Notes: generated by a model from the sequence alone, not told the origin. Shown: positions 34,331 through 44,398, counted from the stretch's first letter. The stretch is DNA of 64,000 nucleotides from Algoriphagus sp. Y33 (GCF_014838715.1 NZ_CP061947.1:4516001-4580000); one strand, 5' to 3'. Numbers and translations are program-made.

Positions 34331-35728
34331 ATGAAATCTACCCTACTTTCAAGAGCTTTCTTCTTTTTGATCCTGAGCGGATTACTTTGGAGCTGTGACC
34401 AAAACGATGATCAAGACCCTGTTGTAGACCCAGACATTACACTAGAAGAAAAAATCAACAATTGGATTTATGATGTGATGGACGAAGTCTACTATTGGAG
34501 AGATAATCTCGGCACCCCCATAGCCGCTACTTCCGATCCCACTGACTATTTTGAGTCCTTGCTTTACCTCCCGGGAGAAGTGGATCGTTTTTCCATAATC
34601 TATCCTGACTACCAAGAACTAATCAATTCACTAAGCGGTATTTCACTAGATGCAGGATATGAATTCAAACTGTTTACGCCTGACAATGAATTAGTCTATG
34701 CTGAAGTGATTTATGTAAAGAAAAATAGCCCTGCATCGTCTACAGGCTTGAAGCGTGGCGATGTCATCGAAGCCATCAATGGAACCATACTTACTATTAA
34801 TAATTACAGAAATATTTTAAGTCAAACTGCAACAACCCACACCATAAGCCCACTACGATACAATGAAGAATCGCTGGTATATGAACCACTAAATGATATT
34901 TCCCTTACTCCTGTACAACTTTCCGAAAATCCAAATTTCTTAGATACGGTATACACAATTAACAATCAAAAGATCGGATATCTAGTTTATAACTTTTTCG
35001 CACCTGGCACTTCTTCAGATGAAACCAAATATGACAGAGAAATGGATGCCATATTTGAAAAAATGAAGGCTGAAAATATCAACAACCTGATTTTGGATCT
35101 GAGGTATAACGGTGGTGGATATGTAAGCTCTGCAGTCAATCTAGCCAGTTTGATTGGCCCGGTAACAAGCTCAGATATTTTCTCAAAGACTAAGTATAAT
35201 AGCTTAGTAATGTCAGCAATACCTTCTCTTAGTAATGTACAAACTGCGTTTTTGACCAAATCTCAAAATCTAGGCAATACCTTAGCAGGCAATCGTCTGT
35301 ATGTTCTAACCTCTGAGGGAACGGCTTCTGCATCTGAATTGATCATTAATGGCCTCAAGCCGTATATGGATGTCTTCTTAATTGGAGATGTTACTTACGG
35401 AAAAAATGTAGGATCCATTGCTATTGAAGATGAAGAGAATCCTGAAAACAACTACGGATTACTGCCTATCGTAACCCAAAGTTTCAATAGTTTAGATCAA
35501 TCTGATTACAGTACCGGTTTTGAACCAAACATTACTGTACTGGAAATCAGCGAGAGACTGAGAGCATTGGGGGATGTAAATGAAATAATGCTTAGAACCG
35601 CCATAGAGGAAATCACCGGAATACCGTCTTCGGCCAGAGTAACCAAACTGGACAGAGTAGAAATCGCCAATACTTTACAAGGAAAAATACGGACAGGAAA
35701 AATGATAGAATCCCAGATTATTAAATAA
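34331..35728 (+). CDS. S41-family C-terminal processing peptidase, lipoprotein
   Basis: A 465-residue lipoprotein (lipobox LLWSC). Residues about 40-110 form an N-terminal helical region (NWIYDVMDEVYYWRDNLG); a PDZ-like domain follows (AEVIYVKKNSPASSTGLKRGDVIEAING), then the protease core: YLVYNFFAPG, NLILDLRYNGGGYVSSA, catalytic Ser in TSEGTASASELIINGLKPY and catalytic Lys in DVTYGKNVGS. Proteins of this architecture are usual in Bacteroidota and degrade periplasmic or surface proteins. It follows ftsE by 51 bp on the same strand and ends before two hairpins. Confidence 0.9.
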   Translation: MKSTLLSRAFFFLILSGLLWSCDQNDDQDPVVDPDITLEEKINNWIYDVMDEVYYWRDNLGTPIAATSDPTDYFESLLYLPGEVDRFSIIYPDYQELINSLSGISLDAGYEFKLFTPDNELVYAEVIYVKKNSPASSTGLKRGDVIEAINGTILTINNYRNILSQTATTHTISPLRYNEESLVYEPLNDISLTPVQLSENPNFLDTVYTINNQKIGYLVYNFFAPGTSSDETKYDREMDAIFEKMKAENINNLILDLRYNGGGYVSSAVNLASLIGPVTSSDIFSKTKYNSLVMSAIPSLSNVQTAFLTKSQNLGNTLAGNRLYVLTSEGTASASELIINGLKPYMDVFLIGDVTYGKNVGSIAIEDEENPENNYGLLPIVTQSFNSLDQSDYSTGFEPNITVLEISERLRALGDVNEIMLRTAIEEITGIPSSARVTKLDRVEIANTLQGKIRTGKMIESQIIK

Positions 35729-35810
35729 TCAACCGGCAGGATTTCCCTAATTCACATGAAGTCTATGGGATTTTCCTGCCTAAATAATTCAAGTATTTTT
35801 ATGAACACAA

Positions 35811-35848
35811 AACAGGCTGCTCACTTCTGGGACAGCCTGTTTTTTTAT
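35811..35848 (+). terminator. Rho-independent terminator after the S41 peptidase
   Basis: Stem AACAGGCTG/CAGCCTGTT with a T-run; a weaker stem (GGCAGGA/TCCTGCC) precedes it at about 35734-35780. Confidence 0.85.
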
Positions 35849-35935
35849 TCCATCCATTACCAAATTGTTAAGTTTCTCATTTCTAAACTCTTCCTTTAAA
35901 ATAGCTGCTAAATTTGGCACTCAATATTGAATGTT

Positions 35936-36151
35936 ATGGAAACTGTCGCAAGCTTTATTCTTATTTTACTAGTTTATTTTTTGGGTTGTCTAGCACTGAT
36001 ACAAGAGATCATTAGACCTAACAGAAAATTGGTTATAGAAGGTCAAAACAAAAAAGCCCAATGGGTCACTAACTATCCCAAGATCATTTCGCTGAGCTTT
36101 GGAATCTCCCTTCTTACCACATTCATTGCATACTATCTATTCCTCCGTTAA
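35936..36151 (+). CDS. Small two-helix membrane protein, hypothetical
   Basis: About 71 residues from the ATG at 35936 (METVASFILILLVYFLG); an ATG three codons earlier (35927) is an alternative. One hydrophobic helix near the N-terminus, a basic loop (RPNRKLVIEGQNKKAQW) and a second helix (ISLSFGISLLTTFIAYYLFL). It looks like a small integral inner-membrane protein. No known family recognised; it stands alone between two terminators. Confidence 0.55.
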   Translation: METVASFILILLVYFLGCLALIQEIIRPNRKLVIEGQNKKAQWVTNYPKIISLSFGISLLTTFIAYYLFLR

Positions 36152-36170
36152 TACCTTTCCTCTACAATAG

Positions 36171-36206
36171 AAAAAAGGCAGCCAACTGATTTGGCTGCCT
36201 TTTTCT
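36171..36206. terminator. Bidirectional terminator between convergent genes
   Basis: Perfect stem AAAGGCAGCCAA/TTGGCTGCCTTT with A-run before and T-run after, serving the small membrane protein on the plus strand and the TonB receptor on the minus strand. Confidence 0.9.
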
Positions 36207-36223
36207 ATTTCAAAGCATATCAA

Positions 36224-38992
36224 CTATTCGAATAAATCGAACTTCAACCCGAAGTTCAATCTTGCATTGTAATATTCAGCCTGCATAGTTCTTGACTTAA
36301 TCCCCTGATAGTATCTCAAAGGCTGATTGGTAAGGTTATTTCCTTCGAAAAACACACGCCACTTAGGTGATAGGGCATAAGAAGCATTCACATCCAAAAA
36401 TGTCTGCTTGTCGTAATAGCGATCCTCAAAGCTTTCCCCTCCCAATTCATCCAAGTAATCTGAAGCATAATTCAAGGACACCCGGGCTACAAACCGCTTG
36501 TTTTCGTAAGACAAAGAAGCATTAAACATATTGTCTGCTGTGCCCGGAAGCTCTATGTCATCATTGTCCCTGCCTTCAATGCCAGTGGTAGAAGATTGGG
36601 TATAAGTATAATTCAGATAAATGCCAATTCCTCTCCAAATCTGACGCTGAACCGAAGCTTCCAGCCCGTAGATTTTTGCAGTTCCTCCATTTTCAGGACG
36701 GGAATATTGTAGTCCGGAACCAAACTGAGGATCATTATATCCTTGAGAGGTAATGGTATAAACAAAATCGTCAATATCCTTGTAAAACCCTCCAAGGGAA
36801 ATAAGTCCTACGTTATCAAAATACTGTTCTCCCATCAAATCAAAATTCATAGCCGTAGCAGGCTTTAGATTAGGATTTCCCCTGGACAATTCTTCGTCCT
36901 CAGGACTGAATTCAGCATAAGGAACCAAGTCGAAATAATTCGGTCTCGCAATGGTATTTGTCCATGCAAATCTCAAGATACTATTTGGATTCACAGCGTA
37001 CTTAAGATGTACACCGGGCATGAAATTGGTGTAGCTCTGTTCTCCTTCAGCCGATGAAATCTCTTCGTTATCCACGTCAAAGATATTCCCTATGTAATCT
37101 ATGAAAGTATGCTCCATCCTCACACCAAAAATCGCCGAGAACTTATCCGAAAACTGATGGTCTGCCATTACATAGCCTCCGGTAATTGTTTCTTTTGCAG
37201 TGTAATTGCCGGGAGCATATTCTTCCGGAATATCGCTTTCTTCAAACGACCCGGCATTTCTAAAGTCCAATCCTCCCAAATAGTTAGGATCCATAAAGTG
37301 ACCGACTTGATAGTTGGATCCTGCCAGAAAATCAGGATCTGAGTAGTTGACATTTGGCACATTCCCGAGAGTTTCTCCAAAAGCTTCCTCATCCACTGGC
37401 TCATATTCATAGAAGTTATTGTCGCGCTCTTTATCCTTTCCACGATATCTCGCTCCAAACTGAAGTATACCTTTAGGGCTATAAGGCAGCTTAAAATCCA
37501 GCTTCCCATTCAGATCCCGGTCAAAAGTATAGCCGTATTGCTCTGACAGCCCGTTGAATCCTATAGCATAATTATCTGCATGGTTAGCCAAATAAGCATA
37601 TGGTTTATCAGGATTTGACACATCTACGGTGACATCTTGATTGGAGGATCTGAAGGACGTGTAGCGCTCAAACGGTCTTTCTTCTGATGCCTTAGCAGAG
37701 GTTAGAGACCAATCCATTTTTAGTTTATTGAACAAGTGGCTACCTCCCAATGTAGTATTATACACCCGTTGGTCTTCAAGTCTTGCAGCCTTGTTTCTAT
37801 CACTGTCCACACCGCCTTTTGTCTCATATTCTACACGGCCTTTAGTAAGATACTTGCCCGGGCTCACTTCCGTGAAGTCTCTCTCTTCAAAAGAATCATC
37901 GAGCTGGCTTACCCGCATTCTAAATCTGTTTTCCCAATCATCCCGGTGGTTATACATTCCTGAAAGGAATAGCGTATGATTGTCATTGATATCATAATCA
38001 AGTGCTATAGACGCTGATCGACGCACACGTTGTACATCATACTTTCTGATATCAAATTCTTCTAGTGCAGCTCCATTTTCATAGTTTTTCCAAACAGCCT
38101 CTATATTATCTGAACCAAAGCGGTGATTATTATAAGACCCCGAAAAAATAACACCGAATTTATCATTGAAAAAGCGGTCACCAATGATCACCCCTCCTGT
38201 CCAGATGGGTTTGTTGGACAGTAAATTAACCCCAGAAGCGGCCGTCCCTGAAACTCTAAGTGAATTTGGCGCTTGACGTGTCACAAGGTTTACGGAACCA
38301 CCGATGGCATCTGCGTCCATACTTGGGAGTACGGCCTTGTTCACTTCTATAGTCTGAATCATATCCGAAGGAATCAAATCCATCTGCACATTTCTGTTGT
38401 CTCCTTCGGCTGAAGGCAGTCTTTCACCATTTAGCGTCACAGAGTTTAACTGAGGAGCAAGACCGCGGATAATAATATTTCGCGCTTCTCCCTGATCGTT
38501 TTGCATGGTGATTCCTGGGATTCTTTTCAATGCATCCCCAATATTGGCATCAGGAAACCGCCCGATTTGGTCGGAAGATACCACATTGGTTATATTTGCA
38601 TTGTTTTTCTGTTGGTTGAGTGCCTTAGCTTGCCCCTTCAACCGGTCACCCATCACTACAAATTCCAGACTTTCGATGGTAGTCTCATCCAATTTAAAAT
38701 TCACGGTGGTTGTTTCTCCGTTTTCTATCGTCGCTTTATAAACAATAGAGCCATAGCCCAAGTACGAAACCTGAACTTCATAAGAGCCCTCAGGAAGATC
38801 AACGATAGCATAATCTCCCGATTGATTTGTGATCGTGCCCAATGTGGTGTTTTTCAACACCACATTGGCTCCAGGCATAGATAGGTTTTGCTTGTCTATC
38901 ACCCTACCTTTCAACACACCCTGCGCCAGCACCTGGTGACTCAGGCAAAAAACAGCGATCAAAGTTATTACGCTCAGTAATTGCTTTTTCAT
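36224..38992 (-). CDS. TonB-dependent receptor, probable phytate-linked
   Basis: A 922-residue outer-membrane receptor. Signal peptide ends at VLAQ; residues about 26-110 are a carboxypeptidase-regulatory-like domain (GVLKGRVIDKQNLSMPGANV, GSYEVQVSYLGYG), then the plug (NANITNVVSSDQIGRFPDANIGDALKRIPG, IIIRGLAPQLNSVTLNGERL, DMIQTIEVNKAVLPSMDADAIGGSVNL) and a 22-strand barrel ending in a final Phe-Glu. The plug resembles TonB receptors of the Xanthomonas/Caulobacter type for complex substrates, rather than SusC. The phytase gene lies directly upstream (21-bp gap) on the same strand, so import of inositol phosphates or their products is likely. Confidence 0.93.
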   Translation of the reverse strand: MKKQLLSVITLIAVFCLSHQVLAQGVLKGRVIDKQNLSMPGANVVLKNTTLGTITNQSGDYAIVDLPEGSYEVQVSYLGYGSIVYKATIENGETTTVNFKLDETTIESLEFVVMGDRLKGQAKALNQQKNNANITNVVSSDQIGRFPDANIGDALKRIPGITMQNDQGEARNIIIRGLAPQLNSVTLNGERLPSAEGDNRNVQMDLIPSDMIQTIEVNKAVLPSMDADAIGGSVNLVTRQAPNSLRVSGTAASGVNLLSNKPIWTGGVIIGDRFFNDKFGVIFSGSYNNHRFGSDNIEAVWKNYENGAALEEFDIRKYDVQRVRRSASIALDYDINDNHTLFLSGMYNHRDDWENRFRMRVSQLDDSFEERDFTEVSPGKYLTKGRVEYETKGGVDSDRNKAARLEDQRVYNTTLGGSHLFNKLKMDWSLTSAKASEERPFERYTSFRSSNQDVTVDVSNPDKPYAYLANHADNYAIGFNGLSEQYGYTFDRDLNGKLDFKLPYSPKGILQFGARYRGKDKERDNNFYEYEPVDEEAFGETLGNVPNVNYSDPDFLAGSNYQVGHFMDPNYLGGLDFRNAGSFEESDIPEEYAPGNYTAKETITGGYVMADHQFSDKFSAIFGVRMEHTFIDYIGNIFDVDNEEISSAEGEQSYTNFMPGVHLKYAVNPNSILRFAWTNTIARPNYFDLVPYAEFSPEDEELSRGNPNLKPATAMNFDLMGEQYFDNVGLISLGGFYKDIDDFVYTITSQGYNDPQFGSGLQYSRPENGGTAKIYGLEASVQRQIWRGIGIYLNYTYTQSSTTGIEGRDNDDIELPGTADNMFNASLSYENKRFVARVSLNYASDYLDELGGESFEDRYYDKQTFLDVNASYALSPKWRVFFEGNNLTNQPLRYYQGIKSRTMQAEYYNARLNFGLKFDLFE

Positions 38993-39013
38993 AATACGTA
39001 TAAGAATAAATGA

Positions 39014-40099
39014 TTAGTTTCTGGATTTTAAGATACTGCCCGCTATGTCCTCCCAGCGGTAGATCTGGAAAGTCCTGTCATCCGACATGGCTACGAAAAG
39101 TCCGTGTGGAAAATCCGTCCCTAAAGGCACACTGATGGATTCTGATCCATCACTTGAATTTGTACTGGTGGAGATCTTGGTGATCAATGCATGCTCATGC
39201 GGATTGGAAGCACTCCCCTCTCTTGGGAACACGTGGAAAAGATTTGCCCCTTGGTCAGACACCAGGATGTAACCTGTGCTATCGTCCAGTTTGTAAATAG
39301 AAATCCCTTCGTGATCATCCGAGAAACCTTCCTGTGCAAAAAAGGCTAGCTCTTCATTTCCCTTCTCCGGGTCAGCATAATACTTTCTCACACCCGCCCC
39401 TTCGTCAGAGTAATAGATGTAACCAAGCTCATTATCCACGGCGATTGCCTCGATTTCCTTCTTCCCGGAATAGGCTCCAAACTTTCTCACAAGGTTTAGT
39501 TTGAGCTCACCGTCTTGACCCAATACCTCGTATTGCCATAGGTAGGTGCCATCAGTCGGTCCATTTTTTCGTCCTGCGATGACAAAGGTTTTCCCCGTGG
39601 TCTTATCCTGAAAAAGTGCTACCCCCATCAAGTCTCTGTAGTCAGGGCCTTTTTCGTCATGATACACCTCGATTCCTCCAGTGTTGATTTCTTTCATATC
39701 GGGAAGACTGAAAAACCTCAACTTGGAAGTCATTCGCTCTCCTGTGACAGCAAAATCAACCATCCTATCTCCTAGATTCAATCCGTATCCCACATCTACA
39801 TTGTTGGGACGCTGTATATCCCGCACGATAAGCGAGTCGATTGCTTTACCTTTCAGGTCAAATACATACAGGGCTCCTTCGGCATCTTTGTCTGTGCCGA
39901 TGATTAGGCTTTTGGATGGATCCGTGGGATTGACCCAAATCGCAGGATCGTCGGTATCATGAATAACCGAATCAGTAATGTAGATCGGTTTGACTAGGCT
40001 TTGCTCAGCAGACACCTCATTTTGTTGGACCGGCTTGCTGCAGGAACCCGCTAAAATCCCCAGTGCGGACAAGCCATAAATCAGTTTACTTTTTGACAT
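39014..40099 (-). CDS. Beta-propeller phytase (3-phytase type), lipoprotein
   Basis: A 361-residue lipoprotein (lipobox GILAGSC). The core motif DTDDPAIWVNPTDPSKSLII matches beta-propeller phytases; further matches are GTDKDAEGALYVFDL, RPNNVDVGYGL, YYSDEGAGVRKYYADP, FSDDHEGISIYKLDDSTGYILVSDQGAN and PHGLFVAMSDD. Asp/Glu rows would coordinate the calcium ions that bind substrate. The family hydrolyses phytate to lower inositol phosphates. It shares an operon with the TonB receptor, so phosphate scavenging from phytate is the probable role. A lipid anchor suggests the enzyme is surface-attached. Confidence 0.92.
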   Translation of the reverse strand: MSKSKLIYGLSALGILAGSCSKPVQQNEVSAEQSLVKPIYITDSVIHDTDDPAIWVNPTDPSKSLIIGTDKDAEGALYVFDLKGKAIDSLIVRDIQRPNNVDVGYGLNLGDRMVDFAVTGERMTSKLRFFSLPDMKEINTGGIEVYHDEKGPDYRDLMGVALFQDKTTGKTFVIAGRKNGPTDGTYLWQYEVLGQDGELKLNLVRKFGAYSGKKEIEAIAVDNELGYIYYSDEGAGVRKYYADPEKGNEELAFFAQEGFSDDHEGISIYKLDDSTGYILVSDQGANLFHVFPREGSASNPHEHALITKISTSTNSSDGSESISVPLGTDFPHGLFVAMSDDRTFQIYRWEDIAGSILKSRN

Positions 40100-40291
40100 A
40101 AGATTTGAATGGTTTTGATGCTACAATGTTAGCTTGAGAAGCAGCTACTGACTACGAATGGCTGTTATCAATTGAGCAACAATTGAAAAAGTGACCGTTA
40201 ACAAAACCTAAACAGGATCTGAAAAAATGGAATCAAAAAATTGATTTTCAATTACTTACTAAATGTTAAAAAGAGATTAACAAATTGTAAA

Positions 40292-41935
40292 TCATATACA
40301 AAGAATAAATTGCTGTAAGCTATCCCCCTTTTCCAAGTTCAATTTCTTGCGGAGTCTATACCGTGAAATACGCAAGCTATCCATGGAAATACCAAGCGAG
40401 GACGCGATCTCTTTTGAATTAAGATTCAATCGCATCAGGCTTGCCAATTTCATCTCGGCAGGAGTCAATCCCCCTGTACGCTGTTGAATATTCCTGAAAA
40501 AATCCTGGTGCACTTTCTCAAAACTATGCTTGAAATCTTCCCAATCTGTATCGTGGGAAAAATTGAAATCAATTTGCTTGATGAGATTTCTGATCTTCTT
40601 CTTTTGCTCTTTTGAGTCTTCTTCTAAAATATTCTTCAGCTTAGACTGTATGTCTTCAAGCATTTGATTTTTATCGATGACATGCAATGTCTGCGCAGTG
40701 AGTGCTTTGGAATGGGATTTTTCTTCTGCTTCCATCTTCAATTCCAGCAGCTGCATATTCTGTTGCTCCGTAGCAATCAATTGCTCTTTCACCTGAAGTA
40801 TTTCCTGATGACGCTCCAGTAATTCCTTGTTACTTCGGATTTTGAGCTTCTGCCTTGTGAAAATCACCCAACCCAGCACACACATCAAGCCCACCAAAAA
40901 CAAAAGAAGCCATTTTACTATGGCATCGAAATCATGCATTTGCTCTAGCTGAATGATCTGTTGGTTTTTAGCATATAGACGGTTTTGGGCTTCCTGAATT
41001 CCCAATTGCCTAGCGGATTCTTCAGAATAAACCAAGTCACTTAATCTACGGCTTTGTTCCAAAAAATTATAGGCATTTTCATAATCCCGCATCTCAGCAT
41101 ATCCTTTCGATATATCCACCACAGCACTTCTCTGCTGATACAAATATCCAAGCCTTTCACTCATCTCAGCAGCTCTTACGGAATAGAGTAAGCCTTCTTC
41201 CGGCTTTCCCGTTTTACGCAGCACGTCACCAAGATTATTGAGATTCCCAATGATGCGAAGACTATCTCCTAGGAACGTATTCAAGATATATGCCTTATGA
41301 AAATTGACATAGGCAGAATCATATTGCTCCAAGTCTTCATAAATACTTCCGATATTTTCTCTGACAAAAGCCAGCTGGTAATTCAGGGTTAGCTTCTCAA
41401 AAATCCTCAATGCTTCCTGTTGATTTGCTAAGGCTTCGGGATACAAACCCATTTTCTCATACATCCCACCGATGAAACTTTTTGTCTCAGCTATACCTTC
41501 TGAGTCCTTAAGCTGATGATAAATACCCAATGCAGCCTCATGTCGTAGAAGTGCATCTTCAGGTGTTTTAATTTTATAATAGACTTCTCCCAAAGCATTA
41601 TTTACCCGAGCCAAAAGTGCCGGCAATCTATGATCTTGGAAAATATGTTCAGCCTCGTAGAATGCCTCTGCAGAGGGCTGAAAAAGACCGAATCTCAATA
41701 GAATCTGTCCCCGTAGTAACTGAGCTTTCCCAACCATAGTATCCAGGGTCATAAGCTTACTTTTTCCCAAAATTTCTGTGGCAAGCAAGAATGCCTTATC
41801 AGGCTTACTCTTAGCCAATCGCTCTGCCGAATCCAGTTTTGAGTCAATTATATAAGGTGTTTGAGCCTGTGTGAAGTGGATACTCCACGCAAAAAGAATG
41901 ATCGCGGAACACGTAAATAAAACCAATCCCTTCAT
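40292..41935 (-). CDS. TPR-containing membrane HTH (LuxR-like) regulator
   Basis: A 547-residue protein: signal peptide (ending SIHFTQAQ), tetratricopeptide repeats from about 60 to 310 (for example FLLATEILGKSKL, AETKSFIGGMYEKMGLYPEALANQQEAL, LGDVLRKTGKPEEGLLYSVRAAEMS), one membrane helix (IVKWLLLFLVGLMCVLGWVIF), a long coiled coil, and a C-terminal winged LuxR-type HTH (GLTPAEMKLASLMRLNLNSKEIASSLGISMDSLRISRYRLRKKL). It is a single-polypeptide transmembrane regulator that has no kinase; such proteins are frequent in Bacteroidota. Divergent genes are absent; the phytase operon lies downstream on the same strand at 192 bp and could be its target, which is a guess. Confidence 0.85.
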   Translation of the reverse strand: MKGLVLFTCSAIILFAWSIHFTQAQTPYIIDSKLDSAERLAKSKPDKAFLLATEILGKSKLMTLDTMVGKAQLLRGQILLRFGLFQPSAEAFYEAEHIFQDHRLPALLARVNNALGEVYYKIKTPEDALLRHEAALGIYHQLKDSEGIAETKSFIGGMYEKMGLYPEALANQQEALRIFEKLTLNYQLAFVRENIGSIYEDLEQYDSAYVNFHKAYILNTFLGDSLRIIGNLNNLGDVLRKTGKPEEGLLYSVRAAEMSERLGYLYQQRSAVVDISKGYAEMRDYENAYNFLEQSRRLSDLVYSEESARQLGIQEAQNRLYAKNQQIIQLEQMHDFDAIVKWLLLFLVGLMCVLGWVIFTRQKLKIRSNKELLERHQEILQVKEQLIATEQQNMQLLELKMEAEEKSHSKALTAQTLHVIDKNQMLEDIQSKLKNILEEDSKEQKKKIRNLIKQIDFNFSHDTDWEDFKHSFEKVHQDFFRNIQQRTGGLTPAEMKLASLMRLNLNSKEIASSLGISMDSLRISRYRLRKKLNLEKGDSLQQFILCI

Positions 41936-42138
41936 AACGGGCCAAGTTCAGCGTATCCGGAATAAAAACGATTAAGCCAACGTTGCCATTTGGTTAAACT
42001 TCACCTCATTCCAAATCCTGCCCTGCGGGTAAAACTTACACTAATCTTCATTTTTTAGCCAGCGATTTCAAGGAAGATTGACCATGGCTTAAACCTGAGT
42101 TTTTACGTGACTTTTACATTTGATCAGAATCCTGATCG

Positions 42139-42825
42139 ATGAGAAAGAAAAAGTACTCCGCACCGGTTTTTGCCTATTTGTATTTTCAAATCCTAATTGT
42201 CTTGCTTGTCTTGCTCTTGAGGACAGAAAAAGGCACACTCGAGTTATGGATCAACAGCTACCATAACGTCCCCTCGGATATTTTCTTCAAAAACATCACC
42301 CACCTCGGTGATGGGATTATTTTAATAGCCCCAATTTTAGTTTTACTTTTCGTACGCTATAGCTACACCATATTACTTACATGGGCCACGTTGATTCATA
42401 TGCTGGTGGTAGTGTTATGCAAAAGAATCCTCTTCCATGGTATTCCCCGACCCGCGGAATACTTAGCAGACATTCCCTTCTACACTGTTCCGGGAGTATC
42501 TCTCCATCACTGGAACAGCTTTCCTTCCGGGCATACAGCCTCTGCTTTTATGCTAGCTTGTATACTTTCCATGATTTTTTCCAAAAAAGTATGGCCTCAA
42601 ATCATTTTTTTACTTACCGCTATTCTAATTGGATTCAGCCGGGTCTACCTTATGCAGCATTTTTTCATGGATGTACTGGCAGGTTCGTTAGCCGGTGTCT
42701 GGTCGGCTTTTGCCGCAAGATGGATTACACTTAGCTTTTTCTCTTCAAAAAAGTACAGACGAAGTCTTTATCCCAAGCGGAAAGTCATTCTACAGGATTT
42801 GGGACAACCTCAAGCCTCTGCTTAG
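42139..42825 (+). CDS. PAP2-family phosphatase, integral membrane
   Basis: A 228-residue membrane protein with about five or six hydrophobic helices. The three PAP2 motifs are all present: KRILFHGIPRP (KxxxxxxRP-like), the PSGH motif in FPSGHTASAFML, and SRVYLMQHFFMDVLAG (SRxxxxxHxxxD). Members dephosphorylate undecaprenyl pyrophosphate, phosphatidic acid or lipid A. It converges on a GT39 glycosyltransferase gene and overlaps its 3' end by 41 bp, so the two are possibly functionally linked through lipid carriers. The exact substrate is not decided by sequence. Confidence 0.9.
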   Translation: MRKKKYSAPVFAYLYFQILIVLLVLLLRTEKGTLELWINSYHNVPSDIFFKNITHLGDGIILIAPILVLLFVRYSYTILLTWATLIHMLVVVLCKRILFHGIPRPAEYLADIPFYTVPGVSLHHWNSFPSGHTASAFMLACILSMIFSKKVWPQIIFLLTAILIGFSRVYLMQHFFMDVLAGSLAGVWSAFAARWITLSFFSSKKYRRSLYPKRKVILQDLGQPQASA

Positions 42826-44398
42826 AATTCTGATCAGGCTTTCTTATCCGCAGCAAAACGGTAGTTGGACTTTCAAACAAATCCCTTCCTTCAAAAATCA
42901 ACTCGTAAGAATACCCCAACTCCTTAAACTCATCCAAATTTCTTTTCCTCAGGATGACTATTCCTTCACTCACTTGGCCGACATGCTTACTTCCCAACTC
43001 TTTTATCTCCTTTTGGAGAGTAAAAGCAAATGATGGATTGAATTCCTTGAAATGGTAAAAGTCAAGCTCCCTAAATTGCTCCACCCCCGAGGAAATAACA
43101 GGATTTTTCCTATCCAACACAGGAAATGCCAAGTATAAGAACATAAGACTTACAGAAACAAACCCTAAACAAAGTACGACCCAATGAAGCACCCACCTCT
43201 CTTTAAACCAGAAAAAGACACTCCCTATACCAATTAAGCTACCGGTAAAAAAATACAATCCTACGTAGGCACTTTCAGCATATTCCATATTGGCTTTTAG
43301 TCCAAAATAGATCCCAAAAGGCAAAACACAGAGAAAAATCACCCCAACTAATCCAGGCCACTTCACCCGCTCCCATTCTTTGCCATCCCTTAACAGCCAG
43401 CCAATAACAATGGCTAAAAAAGGATATGACGGAGCAGTATAATTGGGAAGTTTAGTTCCGGATATCATGAAAAAACAGATCGTAAGAAAGGAGAAAATCA
43501 GCGAAATTTTAACTAAATCCGGCACAGAGGAATAGACAACAAGGGATCTGAAAGAAGATACTATGACCAAAGACCCAGGCATCATCCCTAGCAAAACATA
43601 AAGTAAGGTAAGGTAAAATCCTCCTCCGTGTCCTTCCATAGGCGCAGAAAACCGACTGAGGTTATGCTTGAAAAAAAACTCCTGAACCCAGACACCATCT
43701 GTTTTCCAAGCAATCAAAAAATACCAAGGAAGAGCTACAGCAAGAAAAATGACTATCGCCATAGGGTCTAATACTGATTTGAATCTCTTCCAGAATCCTT
43801 TTTTCTGAAAGAGGAAAAACAACAAGATTGTACCTGCTATCAATGCCAAGGCAACAGGTCCTTTGCTCAAAACAGCTAAGCCCAGCGTTAGTGCCATCCA
43901 CCTCAAATAGGATTTATTTTCCTGGTTTCCCTCCCAGTGCCTAACAAAAAACAATAAAGAAGCCGTAAGAAAAAAAATCAAAAATGGGTCGGGAACAGCC
44001 AGATGAAACTGAATAACCCAATGAACAGACGCCAACAAAATGACTCCTGAGGTCAATGCTGCAAGTCTGCCAAAATGTCTATCCACCGTAAAATAAACCA
44101 AGCATACCGTAAGCCATCCCATCAAAGCCGGAAAAAATCTGGCAGCAAAAGGCGTGACCCCAAAAAACTGATAGGCTAGTCCAAAAAAATAATAGTGCAG
44201 TGGCGGCTTGTCATACCTGGGATACCCATTGAACGTAGGCAAAATCCAATCCGATGACTGCCACATTTCAAAGCCGGCGGTAGCATTTTTGGCTTCATCC
44301 AATATATAAATACTCAATGCTCCCAATTGGGAGAAATGAATAAACAGTGCCAAAATCAAAAAAACGACAGTTACCCATTGATGCTCAAGCCACTTCAT
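42785..44398 (-). CDS. GT39/ArnT-like membrane glycosyltransferase
   Basis: A 537-residue protein with about eleven hydrophobic helices. The N-terminal LDEAKNATAGFEMW carries the acidic pair expected in the first periplasmic loop, and YPRYDKPPLHYYFF is the DKPP segment of ArnT/PMT-type enzymes, which transfer sugars from polyprenyl phosphate carriers. FAARFFPALMGWLTVCLVYF, LFFLTASLLFFVRHW and MISGTKLPNYTAPSYPFLAI are also typical. The acceptor may be lipid A or proteins. Its 3' end overlaps the convergent PAP2 gene by 41 bp. Confidence 0.9.
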   Translation of the reverse strand: MKWLEHQWVTVVFLILALFIHFSQLGALSIYILDEAKNATAGFEMWQSSDWILPTFNGYPRYDKPPLHYYFFGLAYQFFGVTPFAARFFPALMGWLTVCLVYFTVDRHFGRLAALTSGVILLASVHWVIQFHLAVPDPFLIFFLTASLLFFVRHWEGNQENKSYLRWMALTLGLAVLSKGPVALALIAGTILLFFLFQKKGFWKRFKSVLDPMAIVIFLAVALPWYFLIAWKTDGVWVQEFFFKHNLSRFSAPMEGHGGGFYLTLLYVLLGMMPGSLVIVSSFRSLVVYSSVPDLVKISLIFSFLTICFFMISGTKLPNYTAPSYPFLAIVIGWLLRDGKEWERVKWPGLVGVIFLCVLPFGIYFGLKANMEYAESAYVGLYFFTGSLIGIGSVFFWFKERWVLHWVVLCLGFVSVSLMFLYLAFPVLDRKNPVISSGVEQFRELDFYHFKEFNPSFAFTLQKEIKELGSKHVGQVSEGIVILRKRNLDEFKELGYSYELIFEGRDLFESPTTVLLRIRKPDQNSKQRLEVVPNPVE

